Positions 44,606 to 53,811 are shown, counted from the first letter of the stretch. The stretch: DNA of 64,000 nucleotides from Chryseobacterium indologenes (GCF_018362995.1 NZ_CP074372.1:1798001-1862000), one strand, 5' to 3'. Notes: a model not told the origin generated them from the sequence alone. Numbers and translations: made by a program.

Positions 44606-46732
44606 TTAGCTGAGTTGTGTCTGAAAATCGTCAGTCAAAGTCAAAACACCTTCGGCAATAGCTTCCGGATGGGTGGTAAAACCTTTTAATTTTGAAGTTT
44701 TTCCTTTTAAAACAAGATCTAAAAGCTGTTTATCCGATAGCTTTTTACCAAAAATTTCAAAGGTGATTTTAAAACCACAATTTTTGAAATCGGAACATCC
44801 TACCGCTGTTTTTCCTTTGATTAAATTATGTTCTTTACATTTCGGACATTTCGTTTCTTCCCAGGACTGAAGTTCTTTTTTCTGTGCAGGTTCTCTTTTT
44901 TTCTTCTCTTTTACCTCTTCTTTTTCTTCTTCCTGAAGGGTAATCACTTTTCCTTTTCCGTACACTACTTTTTCGGTAAGTTCAGTAACCATCTGGATCA
45001 GTTCTTCTTTGAAAAGGTTGGCTTCATACTCCCCTTTTTCTATTCTACGAAGTTTGGATTCCCATTCACCAGTCAGTTCCGGACTTTTTAAAAGTTCGTC
45101 TTCGATGGTATCAATCAACTGAATTCCGGTTTGGGTAGCGATGAGGTTTTTCCTTTTTTTCTCGATGTATTTTCTTTTGAAAAGGGTTTCAATGATATTA
45201 GCGCGGGTGGATGGTCTTCCGATCCCGTTGTTCTTCAACATTTCACGCAGTTCTTCATCTTCAACCTGTTTTCCGGCCGTTTCCATTGCTCTCAGCAAAG
45301 TTGCTTCCGTGTAGGGTTTTGGAGGCGTGGTTTTTCCCTGGTGAATCTTTGGATCATGTGGTCCGGTTTCTCCTACAATAAATTCTGGAATGGTTTGTTC
45401 TTCTTCTTTTTCTTTGTCCTTATCCGTGGTTTCTTCTTTAGGCTCTTTGGCATAAACGGCTCTCCATCCTGCTTCAAGAACCTGTCTTCCGCTGGTTTTG
45501 AAAGGAATGGTTCCTACTTTTCCTTCTACCAACGTATTGGAGATTTTACACTCCGGATAGAATACAGCAATAAAACGTTTTGCAATCAGATCATAGATCA
45601 ACTTTTCTTCCCTGCTCAGATTTTGAGAAGGTGGAATTTCCGTAGGAATGATGGCATGGTGATCCGTTACTTTTGTATCATCGAAAACAGCTTTTGATTT
45701 TGGAATCGGAGCTTCCAGTAATGGAGCAATCAGATCCTGATAAGGGTACATTTTTTGAAGAATCCCTGCTATTTTCGGGTATAAACTATCTGATAAGTAG
45801 GTGGTATCTACACGCGGATAGGTTACGTGCTTCTTTTCATAAAGGCTTTGCACATAATTCAATGTATTTTCCGCTGAATATCCATATTTTTTATTGGCTT
45901 CTACCTGAAGTCCGGTCAAATCAAAAAGCCGTGGATTTTTTTCTTTTCCTTCTTTAATTTCAAAAGAAACGATTTCAAATGGATTTACTTTAAGGTATTC
46001 CAGTCCTTTTTCAGCCCGTTCCAATGTTTTTAAACGATCGATCGCCGCATTGAAAATAACATCACGGTATTTGGTCTTCAATTCCCAATATTCTTCTGTG
46101 GTAAAGGCATCAATTTCTTTCTGACGCTGAACCAGCATAGCCAATGTCGGAGTCTGTACCCTTCCAATGGAAAGAACAGCTTTATTGCCACCAAATTTCT
46201 TAGTAAAAAGTCTGGTAGCATTGATTCCCAATAACCAGTCCCCTATGGCTCTGGCATTTCCCGCCAGGTACAGATTTTTATAATCTTCTGCAGGTTTTAA
46301 ACTTGCAAAACCTTCTTTAATAGCATCTTCCGTCAATGAAGAAATCCATAAACGCTGAATGGGTTTGTTGCATTTTGCCTTCTGCAATACCCAACGCTGA
46401 ATGAGTTCTCCCTCCTGCCCGGCATCCCCGCAATTAATGACCTCATCACATTCTTCGACCAATTTTTCAATAACTTTAAACTGATTTTCAACGCCTTTAT
46501 TCGGGATTAGCTTGATTCCAAAACTGTTGGGAATAATAGGCAGTGAAAAAAGATTCCAGGATTTGAACTGCGGACCGTAATCGTGAGGCTCTTTCAGGGT
46601 GCAAAGGTGTCCGAACGTCCATGTCACGCAATAGCCGTTCCCTTCCATATAGCCCTGTTTAGGCGTGGTAGCGCCCAATACTTTGGCGATATCTCTGGCA
46701 ACACTGGGTTTCTCGGCAATACATAATTTCAT
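44606..46732 (-). CDS. topB: DNA topoisomerase III
   Basis: The open frame starts at 46786, but the family start is the ATG at 46730-46732 (MKLCIAEKPSVARDIAKVLG), giving 708 residues. It has the Toprim domain at the N-terminus (EKPSVARD, NCGDAGQEGELIQRWVL), the active-site Tyr segment HVTYPRVDTTYLSD, and a C-terminal zinc motif (CPKCKEHNLIKGKTAVGCSDFKNC). Type IA topoisomerase III relaxes negatively supercoiled DNA and resolves recombination intermediates. Many Bacteroidota copies sit on integrative elements, but here no conjugation genes are near. A tRNA 3' fragment lies just beyond its stop, which could reflect past integration. Identification is firm. Confidence 0.95.
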   Translation of the reverse strand: MKLCIAEKPSVARDIAKVLGATTPKQGYMEGNGYCVTWTFGHLCTLKEPHDYGPQFKSWNLFSLPIIPNSFGIKLIPNKGVENQFKVIEKLVEECDEVINCGDAGQEGELIQRWVLQKAKCNKPIQRLWISSLTEDAIKEGFASLKPAEDYKNLYLAGNARAIGDWLLGINATRLFTKKFGGNKAVLSIGRVQTPTLAMLVQRQKEIDAFTTEEYWELKTKYRDVIFNAAIDRLKTLERAEKGLEYLKVNPFEIVSFEIKEGKEKNPRLFDLTGLQVEANKKYGYSAENTLNYVQSLYEKKHVTYPRVDTTYLSDSLYPKIAGILQKMYPYQDLIAPLLEAPIPKSKAVFDDTKVTDHHAIIPTEIPPSQNLSREEKLIYDLIAKRFIAVFYPECKISNTLVEGKVGTIPFKTSGRQVLEAGWRAVYAKEPKEETTDKDKEKEEEQTIPEFIVGETGPHDPKIHQGKTTPPKPYTEATLLRAMETAGKQVEDEELREMLKNNGIGRPSTRANIIETLFKRKYIEKKRKNLIATQTGIQLIDTIEDELLKSPELTGEWESKLRRIEKGEYEANLFKEELIQMVTELTEKVVYGKGKVITLQEEEKEEVKEKKKREPAQKKELQSWEETKCPKCKEHNLIKGKTAVGCSDFKNCGFKITFEIFGKKLSDKQLLDLVLKGKTSKLKGFTTHPEAIAEGVLTLTDDFQTQLS

Positions 46733-47120
46733 GAACTCGGGTTTATTGAAGGAGTGCAAAAATCGGGAATTTTTTTGACTTTTCAAATTTAGTTAAGGGT
46801 TGAGGGTTTTAAGCTGGAAGTGAGTAAATTAGATTCTACATTTATTAAGATATTTTTTATAAAGTATACTATCAATCTATTTAAACGCAAAGTTTTAATA
46901 TTTTTTTAAATTCTAAGGGAGCAAAGATGAAATCAATTTCATTGATTTTTATAAGCTTGTGATTATTCTTTCGCTTCATCAGCAACTTAATTGTAATTCT
47001 TTTTTCCCCTTAAATAAATAATCCCAATTACTTATTTCTTACCAGATATGTAATTATATTTATGTAAAAAGCCCCCTTAAAAAGGAGGCCGAATCAACAA
47101 TACTAATGAAACTAAGTTCA
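46733..47120. other. Intergenic region, no gene seen
   Basis: This 388-base AT-rich stretch upstream of topB contains a 'gctggaagtgag' string and the terminator of the M17-like gene (47066-47090). Nothing else was recognised. Confidence 0.5.
47066..47090 (-). terminator. Terminator of the M17-like gene
   Basis: On the minus strand GCCTCCTT pairs with AAGGGGGC (allowing G-T pairs) around TTT, followed by TTTTT. It lies about 30 bases after the stop codon. Confidence 0.65.
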
Positions 47121-47861
47121 TTATTTTTTTTGGACTTCTGAAATGGCATCGGCAATTCCTCCGCCTGCGGTTTCAAAGAAAGCAGGACCAGCCAGAAGGT
47201 ATACTTTTTCTAATTTTTTTGTAGTGGATAGTTTGTGTTCTTTCAGGTAATTTTCAGAGCGGTTGGCGTGTACTATTCCTTTTACTACGTTTCCTGCTAC
47301 CAAAGCGGTTGGAGAATCTATTCCTGCATCTTTCAGATCACTGGCAAATGCAAAATCAGTAACACCTAATCTCATCGCTTCACGAGCAGCCACTTCACCT
47401 ACGGAAGTCATTAAATCAGGGGTAAACTTGTTACGGTCACCTAAACCGATCAACAATAATTTCTTTGCAGACATCGAACCTGCAGGAGGCGTAATCAAAA
47501 GAGTTTCTAAAGAATGTCCCTGGAACTGTCCTGCTTTTCTGATGTTGGTTAGTTCTCCTTTTAAAGCTTCATCCAAATGAACTAATCCATTCAGTTTTGC
47601 GGGTAAAGCCTGAGCATTAAAGATGTCTCCTTCTGTATATTCAAACACACAGGCTACCTGAAGCTGGGCATCAGCGGATGAAGGTCCCTGTACCAATCCT
47701 ACCATGGAGATTCCGTCTACAGTTCCCCATGTTTTAGAGGTTCCGATGGCTGTTGTCTTGGCAGGTGATGTAGTAGTTGTTTGCGCAAAGCTTAGTGTAG
47801 AGAAAGCTAAAGCGGTGATTACTACTGAGTGTCTTAACGTGTTTTTTAGTGTATTTTTCAT
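47121..47861 (-). CDS. Exported M17 peptidase N-terminal domain protein without catalytic domain
   Basis: The frame is open to 47924, but the ATG at 47859-47861 begins a signal peptide (MKNTLKNTLRHSVVITALAFSTLSFAQ), giving 246 residues. The rest matches the N-terminal macro-like domain of leucyl aminopeptidase (M17): LLITPPAGSMSAKKLLLIGLGDRNKFTPDLMTSVGEVAAREAMRLGVTDFAFASDL. The zinc-binding C-terminal catalytic domain is absent and there is no frame downstream to supply it, so this is a stand-alone domain. It is likely periplasmic. Similar exported single-domain proteins exist in Proteobacteria and Flavobacteriia. The role is unknown; it lies downstream of a porin gene on the same strand. Confidence 0.75.
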   Translation of the reverse strand: MKNTLKNTLRHSVVITALAFSTLSFAQTTTTSPAKTTAIGTSKTWGTVDGISMVGLVQGPSSADAQLQVACVFEYTEGDIFNAQALPAKLNGLVHLDEALKGELTNIRKAGQFQGHSLETLLITPPAGSMSAKKLLLIGLGDRNKFTPDLMTSVGEVAAREAMRLGVTDFAFASDLKDAGIDSPTALVAGNVVKGIVHANRSENYLKEHKLSTTKKLEKVYLLAGPAFFETAGGGIADAISEVQKK

Positions 47862-48110
47862 GAGATTTATTTTTTGTTGTTGCTTGTTGCTGGTTATTTT
47901 TGTTGCTTGTTTTTGTTGACGCAAAGGCGCAAGTTTTTTTTAAGGCCTATGTTTTTAAGGTGCGAGTCGCTTCGCTCCGGTGATTTGTTTTTTCAAAGGT
48001 AGTTTCTGTGATGGAGAGGTGCATTGATGTGGGGTAATTTTTGTTGCGGGGTTCGGGATGCGAGTTTTCGGGGTTCGAACTGCGGGATATTCTTGCGGAT
48101 ATATATTTTT

Positions 48111-49478
48111 TTAAAATTTAAATACAATTCTGGAATTGATAAAGAGTCCGTCTTTGTGGTTGTCTATCACTTCATTGATGAAGGCTCCTGTGTTGAAATA
48201 CTGTATTCCTGTATTAAAGGTTAAAAACTTATTGATCTTATAATTAAAGCTTCCTAAGAAAGCGGTTCCAATGTATCTCTTTGTTGAGTTGGAAGATGGC
48301 AGGTTTAATGTTCCGCTGGGTCTGTAAATTCCGTCCTGGGTAGAATATCTCCAGTTGAAAACAACATCTGCCTGAACGGTTATTTTTTCACTCAAATCTA
48401 TAGTTGCATAGGGATGAATATCAATTAAATTCACAGGGCCGATCTGTGGATTGAATCCAAAATACCCTCCTTTCGGATACAGAGGATTGAATGTTCCCAG
48501 TTTGCCGTCTCCTTTATTGCTGTCACCCGAGATATAATCGTTTCTAAGATTGATGGTGGGTTTTCCTTTTACATTTTCAAACATATACCCGATGTCTGCA
48601 GAAGCCGTCCATGCGCTGATATTCCCTTTATTAAAATTACCGAACTGATAAGCAGCTTCAAAATTGTAGATAAAACCACCGCCATATCTCCAGAATCTTC
48701 CTCCTAAAGTATGTCTGTTTTCATCAGAGATTCCATCTTCAAAACGTACATCTTTTCTATGAATTCCTAAATAATATAACTCCAGGTTTCCGCTTCTGGG
48801 AATAATCAAAGTGTTGTAACTTCCCCAAAGATTGATAGATTTTGAAGATTTGTTATCAAATGCTCCGGGACTGATTTCACTGGCAGCCATCATAAAGGCA
48901 TCGGATCTGAAGTTTCCTCTTTTGTACATGAATTTCAATCCGTCAAAATAGAGTCTTAAATTGGGACCTTCTCTTACTGAGATGAGTCTTCCGCTTCCAT
49001 AATCAAGTTCCTGTCTTCCTGCACGCACTGTCAGTTTTTCTTTCTCATTTTTCAGGATATCTACATCAATGAAGAGATTCTGAATATTCAAATGATCTTC
49101 ATCAATCGGTCTTGGGCCATTCTTTCTTCCGTTTTCCCATGCACTTCTCACCTGTCCGAAAATTCTTACCCGTGAGCCCAGATGCAAATCTGCATGTACA
49201 TTGTATCTTTGAATCAGAAAAGGATTACTTCCAATGTCCATTCTCCCCCAATCTTCATTATTAAAATCTACAAACTCCAGTCTTGCTTCTCCTCCCAATG
49301 ACAGATAATTATTATTTTTTTCGGCAAGCGGAATATATTTTATGGAATTATAAAAAGTCTTTGCAGAGTCTTTGTATGCAGCATAATCTTCATCAAACCT
49401 CATCAGTTTGAACTGTGCAGAAAGCTGAGCTTGAATAAAAATCTGTAACAAAAATGCAATGGCAATCAGTTTTTTCAT
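48111..49478 (-). CDS. Outer-membrane porin of the alginate-export (AlgE-like) family
   Basis: The 455-residue protein has a signal peptide (MKKLIAIAFLLQIFIQAQLSA). It reads as a beta-barrel with repeated amphipathic strands: YNVHADLHLGSRVRIFGQVRSAWENG, LTVRAGRQELDYGSGRLISVREGPNLRLYFDGLKF and a C-terminal SRIVFKF. The segments YLSLGGEARLEFVDFNNEDWG and the RAGRQEL motif are typical of the Alginate_exp family (PF13372-type). Members export alginate in Pseudomonas; in other bacteria the barrel has unknown cargo. No alginate synthesis genes are near. It starts two bases after DoxX, so the two are probably translationally linked. Family is good; cargo unknown. Confidence 0.82.
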   Translation of the reverse strand: MKKLIAIAFLLQIFIQAQLSAQFKLMRFDEDYAAYKDSAKTFYNSIKYIPLAEKNNNYLSLGGEARLEFVDFNNEDWGRMDIGSNPFLIQRYNVHADLHLGSRVRIFGQVRSAWENGRKNGPRPIDEDHLNIQNLFIDVDILKNEKEKLTVRAGRQELDYGSGRLISVREGPNLRLYFDGLKFMYKRGNFRSDAFMMAASEISPGAFDNKSSKSINLWGSYNTLIIPRSGNLELYYLGIHRKDVRFEDGISDENRHTLGGRFWRYGGGFIYNFEAAYQFGNFNKGNISAWTASADIGYMFENVKGKPTINLRNDYISGDSNKGDGKLGTFNPLYPKGGYFGFNPQIGPVNLIDIHPYATIDLSEKITVQADVVFNWRYSTQDGIYRPSGTLNLPSSNSTKRYIGTAFLGSFNYKINKFLTFNTGIQYFNTGAFINEVIDNHKDGLFINSRIVFKF

Positions 49479-49480
49479 GA

Positions 49481-49906
49481 TTATTTCTTGGTTAAAAAAT
49501 TATCAACTGAATATCTGCCAGCCCCCATAAACAATAAAAACAGATAACATAAGCTATACATGAAAGGAGTATCTTTCACCAGTAATGCATCGTTCCAATG
49601 AAGGATAAAATATCCTGTAAGCGTCACCGCCAAGATGGGTAATACTGCAACTCTTGTGAAAAAGCCAAAGATCACAAACACCGGGAATACCAGATTGGCA
49701 GCGTCTGCAAAAAGACTGTTGAAAGCTTCAGGAAGGTGCAGCGGGTTCGGAACCTGCTCTGCTTCTGAAACACCTATTCCTAATTTTTTTAATCCGTGAG
49801 CTACGATTAATTCTGTAGAAAGTAAGACTCTGAAAACTAAAAGTGCAATGTCTGTTAATTTTCCTGACGGATTGGTATTGGTGATAATATGGATTAGCTT
49901 TTTCAT
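49481..49906 (-). CDS. DoxX family membrane protein
   Basis: The 141-residue protein has four membrane helices and the DoxX pattern LLVFRVLLSTELIVAHGLKKLG, NLVFPVFVIFGFFTRVAVLPILAVTLTGYFILHW. DoxX proteins are small membrane proteins often found with stress or sulfur-related genes; in mycobacteria one member helps resist thiol stress. The gene ends two bases before the porin gene on the same strand, and follows a spacer with a dispersed repeat. The cluster of pirin, cysteine hydrolase and amidohydrolase upstream supports a detoxification context. Family is firm; exact role unknown. Confidence 0.85.
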   Translation of the reverse strand: MKKLIHIITNTNPSGKLTDIALLVFRVLLSTELIVAHGLKKLGIGVSEAEQVPNPLHLPEAFNSLFADAANLVFPVFVIFGFFTRVAVLPILAVTLTGYFILHWNDALLVKDTPFMYSLCYLFLLFMGAGRYSVDNFLTKK

Positions 49907-50027
49907 GATTTAAATGGAATTTTTAAGAGTGAGTTTGACCGAAATGATTTTGTTTAACCGCTGATTACACGGATGAGCACAGATGATTGTGGATATTTTA
50001 TACTGTTGATGGTTTTGCGTGTAAGAC

Positions 50028-50107
50028 CACCCCGTCAAAAATTCTTTGAATTTTCGCCACCCCTCCAGAGGAGGGGAATTTTTACTCCTTTAGTTGAAAT
50101 ATTTGTG
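50028..50107 (+). repeat. Second dispersed repeat family, copy C
   Basis: From 'accaccccgtcaaaaattct' through AAAATTC-TTT-GAATTTT and CCCCTCC-AGA-GGAGGGG to 'gaatttttactcctttagtt'. It lies between the amidohydrolase and DoxX genes. Confidence 0.85.
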
Positions 50108-50123
50108 GCTTTTATGGTTTACA

Positions 50124-51896
50124 TTATTTGGTTTGATAGCCTCCGTAGTATTTTACAGGTGACCAGTCCGGGATAACCGGAAGGGGTGCAGGAGCAACGG
50201 TTTTGTAAGTGTCATCTCCGTACACTACTTTTCCGTCTACAATGGTCAGTTTTGAAGTGATGTTTTTAATTTCTTCATCATTGACTGTGAAATAGTCTTT
50301 GTCCAAAATGGTAAGGTCTGCAAAATATCCCTTCTGTATTTTTCCTTTCTGATAGTCTTTTATTAATTCATATCCGCCATAGGTAGAAAGTGATAAAGCT
50401 GTTTTTCTGTCTAAGGTATTTTCTTTACCCATTACCTGGTTTCCTCCAATTGTTTTTCCTGTCGTAATCCAGTATAAAGCAACCCATGGATTGTAACTTG
50501 CTACTCTGGTTCCATCTGTTCCCAATCCTACAGGAATTCCCATTTCCAGCATTTTTTTCACTGGTGGAGAAGCTAAAGCAGGCTTTTTACCGTATCTGTG
50601 GATGAAACTTTCTCCCTGATAAGCCATTCTGTGCTGTATGGCAATTCCGCCGCCCATTGCTTTGATTCTTTTCATATTGTCTTCAGTAACAGTTTCAGCG
50701 TGATCAATAAACCAGACTAATCCGTTCAAAGGAGTTTCTTTGTTGACCTCTTCAATGACATTTAAAAATCTCGTGATACTTTCATTATAAGTGGCGTGAA
50801 TTCTGAAAGGCCATTTATTTTTAACCAGAAGACTTACGACCTCTTTCATATTTTTCTCCATGGTTGCTGGAAGTTCAGGTCTTGGGAAAAGGAAATTTTC
50901 AAAATCTGCTCCATCAGACACCAGGTTTTCCCCTCCTCCGTTAACGTGATAATCTATTTCGTTGAAATCGTTGTGACCATGATCGTCAATTTCTACCATT
51001 CCGATCCATTTGGTGTAGTCTGCAAGTTCGGAACCTTTCTTCTGAGCAAATAAATAGTAAGGTAAACGAACGGTAATTTTTCCTTCTTTATTCAACTCGT
51101 CTGTTGTTCCGTAATCATCGGGGAAATTTTGAAATCCTCCTCCTGCATCCATTACAGCGGTTACGCCTAATCTGTTAAGTTCCGTCATATACTGAAGGGT
51201 AGAATTTATTTTTTCTTCTTCTTTCAACTCCGGTAGTTTCGCCAATGTTGAATAAAGAATAAATGCATTAGGTTCTGCCACTAATAAACCTGTAGGATCT
51301 CCATTGTTGTCTTTCTCAATTAACCCCTGTGCAGGATTAGGTGTCTCTCCGTTGATATTGAGTTCTTTTAATCCAGCTTTGTTTAACCATGCTTTTCCAT
51401 AAAGGTACATGACAAAAGTGGGTACATTTCCTGTTGCTTCATTTATTTCAGCCAGGGTAGGAAGTCTTTTTTCTTCAAACTGATATTCATTCCAGCCTCC
51501 AATCACTCTTACCCATTGTCCTTTTGGGGTTCTCTGAGCCTGTTCTTTAAGCATTTCCAAGGCTCTTTTTAAGGATTTCACTCCATCCCAGCGAAGTTCC
51601 GTATTATAAAATCTACCACCGCGAATCACATGCAGGTGACTGTCAAACAATCCAGGGATCACTCTGTTTCCTTTGGCATCAATAACTTTTGTATTGCTGC
51701 TTTTTAATTTTAAAATCTGGGTGTTCGTTCCGGTTTGTAAGATTTTATGGTCCTTTATAGCTACGGCCTGTACTTCGGAATTTTTATCATCCATTGTTGT
51801 GATCTTCCCGTTGGTAATGATCATGTCTGCCTTCTGAGCGTTCAGGATTCCTGTTCCTAAGACTGTGGAAAGTATAAGTGTATTCAGTAATTTCAT
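50124..51896 (-). CDS. Exported metal-dependent amidohydrolase (YtcJ-like)
   Basis: The 590-residue protein starts with a signal peptide (MKLLNTLILSTVLGTGILNAQ). It carries amidohydrolase superfamily elements: ADMIITNGKITTMDDKNSEVQAVAIKDHKILQTG, VIPGLFDSHLHVIRGGRF (metal-binding HxH), and VGLGTDGTRVASYNPW near the C-terminus. YtcJ-like members act on formyl or other amide substrates and are poorly defined. It should be periplasmic. The gene is the third in a same-strand cluster after pirin and cysteine hydrolase; a strong hairpin (51921-51947) sits in front of it. Superfamily is firm; substrate is unknown. Confidence 0.88.
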   Translation of the reverse strand: MKLLNTLILSTVLGTGILNAQKADMIITNGKITTMDDKNSEVQAVAIKDHKILQTGTNTQILKLKSSNTKVIDAKGNRVIPGLFDSHLHVIRGGRFYNTELRWDGVKSLKRALEMLKEQAQRTPKGQWVRVIGGWNEYQFEEKRLPTLAEINEATGNVPTFVMYLYGKAWLNKAGLKELNINGETPNPAQGLIEKDNNGDPTGLLVAEPNAFILYSTLAKLPELKEEEKINSTLQYMTELNRLGVTAVMDAGGGFQNFPDDYGTTDELNKEGKITVRLPYYLFAQKKGSELADYTKWIGMVEIDDHGHNDFNEIDYHVNGGGENLVSDGADFENFLFPRPELPATMEKNMKEVVSLLVKNKWPFRIHATYNESITRFLNVIEEVNKETPLNGLVWFIDHAETVTEDNMKRIKAMGGGIAIQHRMAYQGESFIHRYGKKPALASPPVKKMLEMGIPVGLGTDGTRVASYNPWVALYWITTGKTIGGNQVMGKENTLDRKTALSLSTYGGYELIKDYQKGKIQKGYFADLTILDKDYFTVNDEEIKNITSKLTIVDGKVVYGDDTYKTVAPAPLPVIPDWSPVKYYGGYQTK

Positions 51897-51920
51897 TATT
51901 TCAATATTTAAGGTTGAAGG

Positions 51921-51947
51921 TTTCGGCAGGCTTTCAGCCTGCCGAAA
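51921..51947 (-). other. Strong 12-bp hairpin between hydrolase and amidohydrolase genes
   Basis: TTTCGGCAGGCT (51921-51932) pairs perfectly with AGCCTGCCGAAA (51936-51947) around a TTC loop. There is no T run after it on the minus strand, so it is not a simple terminator. It may protect or process the mRNA. Confidence 0.6.
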
Positions 51948-51954
51948 CAGACCA

Positions 51955-52644
51955 TTAGTGTTTTAACATTTCCTGAGCATACTGAATTCCAATACCGTAA
52001 GCCCCACCGTGTTTTTTCATCAGATCATTAACCGGTTTGTAGGTTTCTTTTCTGGCCCAGTCTCTCTGAAGTTCCAGTACATACTGAACAGAAGTAATAG
52101 GATGTGCTCCTGCCTGAACCATACGCGTGATTGACTGATCATGAGCTTCTTTAGAAATATCCCCTGAAGCATCTGTTACCACATATACATCATAACCTTC
52201 ATCAATAGCTGATAATACTGGCCCTACGATACATACACTTGTCCATAATCCGGCGAAAACCAGTTTCTTTTTATTCTTTCCTGTAATGGCTTTGTGAGCA
52301 TTAAGGTCTTCCCAGGTATTCATCGTAGTTCTGTCTACATATCCGCTTGTTGCTTCAGGATATACTTCTGAAATTTCAGGGAAAACAGGTCCGCTGAATG
52401 ATTTTTCTGCCACTGTTGTTACCACTGTAGGAACATTAAAAATCTTTGATCCTCCGGCTACAAGTGCCACATTGTTTCTTAATTCTTCCATGCTGATGCT
52501 TTTTGTTGCAAAAGCCATCTGTCCTTCATGGTCTATCAATACCACAGCATGATTGGTAGGATTTAATAATGATTTTCCAGGATTTTGAGCTGACGCTGTT
52601 AAGGATAATAAGCCAGCTGCAAAGGATAGGATTAATTTTTTCAT
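51955..52644 (-). CDS. Exported isochorismatase-like cysteine hydrolase
   Basis: The 229-residue protein has a signal peptide (MKKLILSFAAGLLSLTASAQ). It carries the isochorismatase-like catalytic set: Asp in HAVVLIDHEGQMAF and the nucleophile Cys in FAGLWTSVCIVGPVLSAIDEGYDVYVVTDASGD. The family hydrolyses amides, or vinyl ethers in isochorismatase itself; YcaC-like octameric members have unknown substrates. Exported forms are less common. It is the second gene of a same-strand series (pirin first, amidohydrolase third) that ends in the DoxX and porin pair. The fold and catalytic residues are seen; the substrate cannot be assigned. Confidence 0.85.
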   Translation of the reverse strand: MKKLILSFAAGLLSLTASAQNPGKSLLNPTNHAVVLIDHEGQMAFATKSISMEELRNNVALVAGGSKIFNVPTVVTTVAEKSFSGPVFPEISEVYPEATSGYVDRTTMNTWEDLNAHKAITGKNKKKLVFAGLWTSVCIVGPVLSAIDEGYDVYVVTDASGDISKEAHDQSITRMVQAGAHPITSVQYVLELQRDWARKETYKPVNDLMKKHGGAYGIGIQYAQEMLKH

Positions 52645-52685
52645 AATGATTTAATTTAAGGGTTGTTACTTCTGTTTAATTTGTA

Positions 52686-53561
52686 TTATAGTGTCATTGG
52701 TACGTCCATTACAAGGATTTCTGTACCTTCTTTTAATGCTTTTATATTGATATTCTGGATATCCCAGACTCCGAATCCATCACGTTCTTCCAAAATCTCT
52801 CCGCCTATTTCTGCGCTTCCTTTAAGAATGAATACATAGGCACCGTTTCCTTTTTTCCTGATCTGATAAGGTGTTTCTGTATTCTGATCAAAAGTTCCCA
52901 GATGAAACCAGGCATCCTGATGAATCCATACTCCTTCATCATCTGCATTGGGGGAAAGGATCTGCTGAAATTGATTATGTCCTTTCGCTTTGTCTAAAGT
53001 GATCTGATCATATCTTGGCGTAACATTTCTTTTTTTCGGGTAGATCCAGATCTGAAGGAATTTTACAAGCTTATCACTGTTTTTGTTGAATTCGCTGTGC
53101 ATGATTCCGGTTCCTGCACTCATCACCTGGATGTCTCCGCTTCTGATTACTGCCGTATTTCCCATGCTGTCTTTATGTTCAAGATCGCCTTCCAAAGGAA
53201 TACTGATGATCTCCATATTGTCGTGAGGATGTGTTCCAAAACCTCTTCCTGCTTCCACTTTATCGTCATTCAGAACTCTCAGTACTCCGAAGTGCATTCT
53301 TTCAGGGTTATAATAATTGGCAAAGCTGAAAGTGTGCTGGCTCAAAAGCCATCCGTGGTCTGCTTTTCCTCTTGAGTCTGCTCTGTGGATGACAGAGTTT
53401 TCTTTTATTTTTGATTCTGTATTGGGAAGATGATTGTATCCGATTGGTTCTAGTGGTTCAATCTCATCGATCTCATTTTTCATAGTGTTCGCCAGAGAAG
53501 CTGATGCTACAAACATTCCTGTTCCCAATAATCCTTTCTTTAAAAAATCTTTTCTGTCCAT
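52686..53561 (-). CDS. Pirin family protein (quercetinase-like) with N-terminal export signal
   Basis: The 291-residue protein has a Tat-like or Sec N-terminus (MDRKDFLKKGLLGTGMFVASASLA). It then has the pirin bicupin: HRADSRGKADHGWLLSQHTFSFANYYNPERMHFGVLRVLNDDKVEAG, with iron ligands in GFGTHPHDNMEIISIPLEGDLEHKDS. YhhW-type pirins can oxidise quercetin with O2; others are redox-responsive regulators, but the export signal favours an enzyme. It is the first gene of a cluster with cysteine hydrolase and amidohydrolase. A 27-base upstream element (53617-53643) is identical to one upstream of a ring-cleaving dioxygenase gene 6.5 kb away. Family is firm; true substrate unknown. Confidence 0.9.
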   Translation of the reverse strand: MDRKDFLKKGLLGTGMFVASASLANTMKNEIDEIEPLEPIGYNHLPNTESKIKENSVIHRADSRGKADHGWLLSQHTFSFANYYNPERMHFGVLRVLNDDKVEAGRGFGTHPHDNMEIISIPLEGDLEHKDSMGNTAVIRSGDIQVMSAGTGIMHSEFNKNSDKLVKFLQIWIYPKKRNVTPRYDQITLDKAKGHNQFQQILSPNADDEGVWIHQDAWFHLGTFDQNTETPYQIRKKGNGAYVFILKGSAEIGGEILEERDGFGVWDIQNINIKALKEGTEILVMDVPMTL

Positions 53562-53616
53562 ATCAGATTGTTATTTGTTCTTGTTTGATAGGACAAATTT
53601 AGAGAGACCGGAAACC

Positions 53617-53643
53617 CTGCACATTTAACTAGTTTAATAAATG
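53617..53643 (-). promoter_or_regulatory. 27-bp element shared with the ring-cleaving dioxygenase promoter
   Basis: Bases 53617-53643 (CTGCACATTTAACTAGTTTA followed by ATAAATG) are identical to 60073-60099. It lies 56 bases upstream of the pirin start and contains a TTAACTAGTTTAA-like imperfect palindrome. It is probably an operator or promoter for a common regulator. Confidence 0.6.
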
Positions 53644-53662
53644 AGTTTAAAGCAAAAAAAAA

Positions 53663-53686
53663 TGCCGGATACTTTTGTATCCGGCA
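53663..53686. terminator. Terminator-like hairpin upstream of pirin
   Basis: TGCCGGATAC (53663-53672) pairs perfectly with GTATCCGGCA (53677-53686) with a TTTT loop and an A run in front, giving a T tract on the minus strand. It follows the Crp/Fnr gene, so it probably terminates minus-strand transcripts from it. Confidence 0.75.
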
Positions 53687-53742
53687 GTATGATGATATTT
53701 AAAGTTCCTGGGAAGTCTAGAGTATTTGATAATAACCCTGTT

Positions 53743-53811
53743 TAGATTCCTACGGAATGACAAACTGTATGGAGAGAGAAAGCGTACTATTTGTCATTTC
53801 GTAGGAATCTC
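53743..53811 (+). repeat. Dispersed palindromic element, copy 7
   Basis: TAGATTCCTACGGAATGACA and TTTGTCATTTCGTAGGAATC frame the interior 'ctgtatggagagagaaagcg'. The interior is the reverse complement of copy 8, so the two lie in opposite orientation. Confidence 0.85.

Noticed and set aside
44828..45957. Several plus-strand reading frames over the topoisomerase III gene
   Set aside because: They are antisense shadows: they are Phe-rich (FFFF-type) because they run against Lys/Glu-rich topB codons, and topB is complete and well matched on the other strand.
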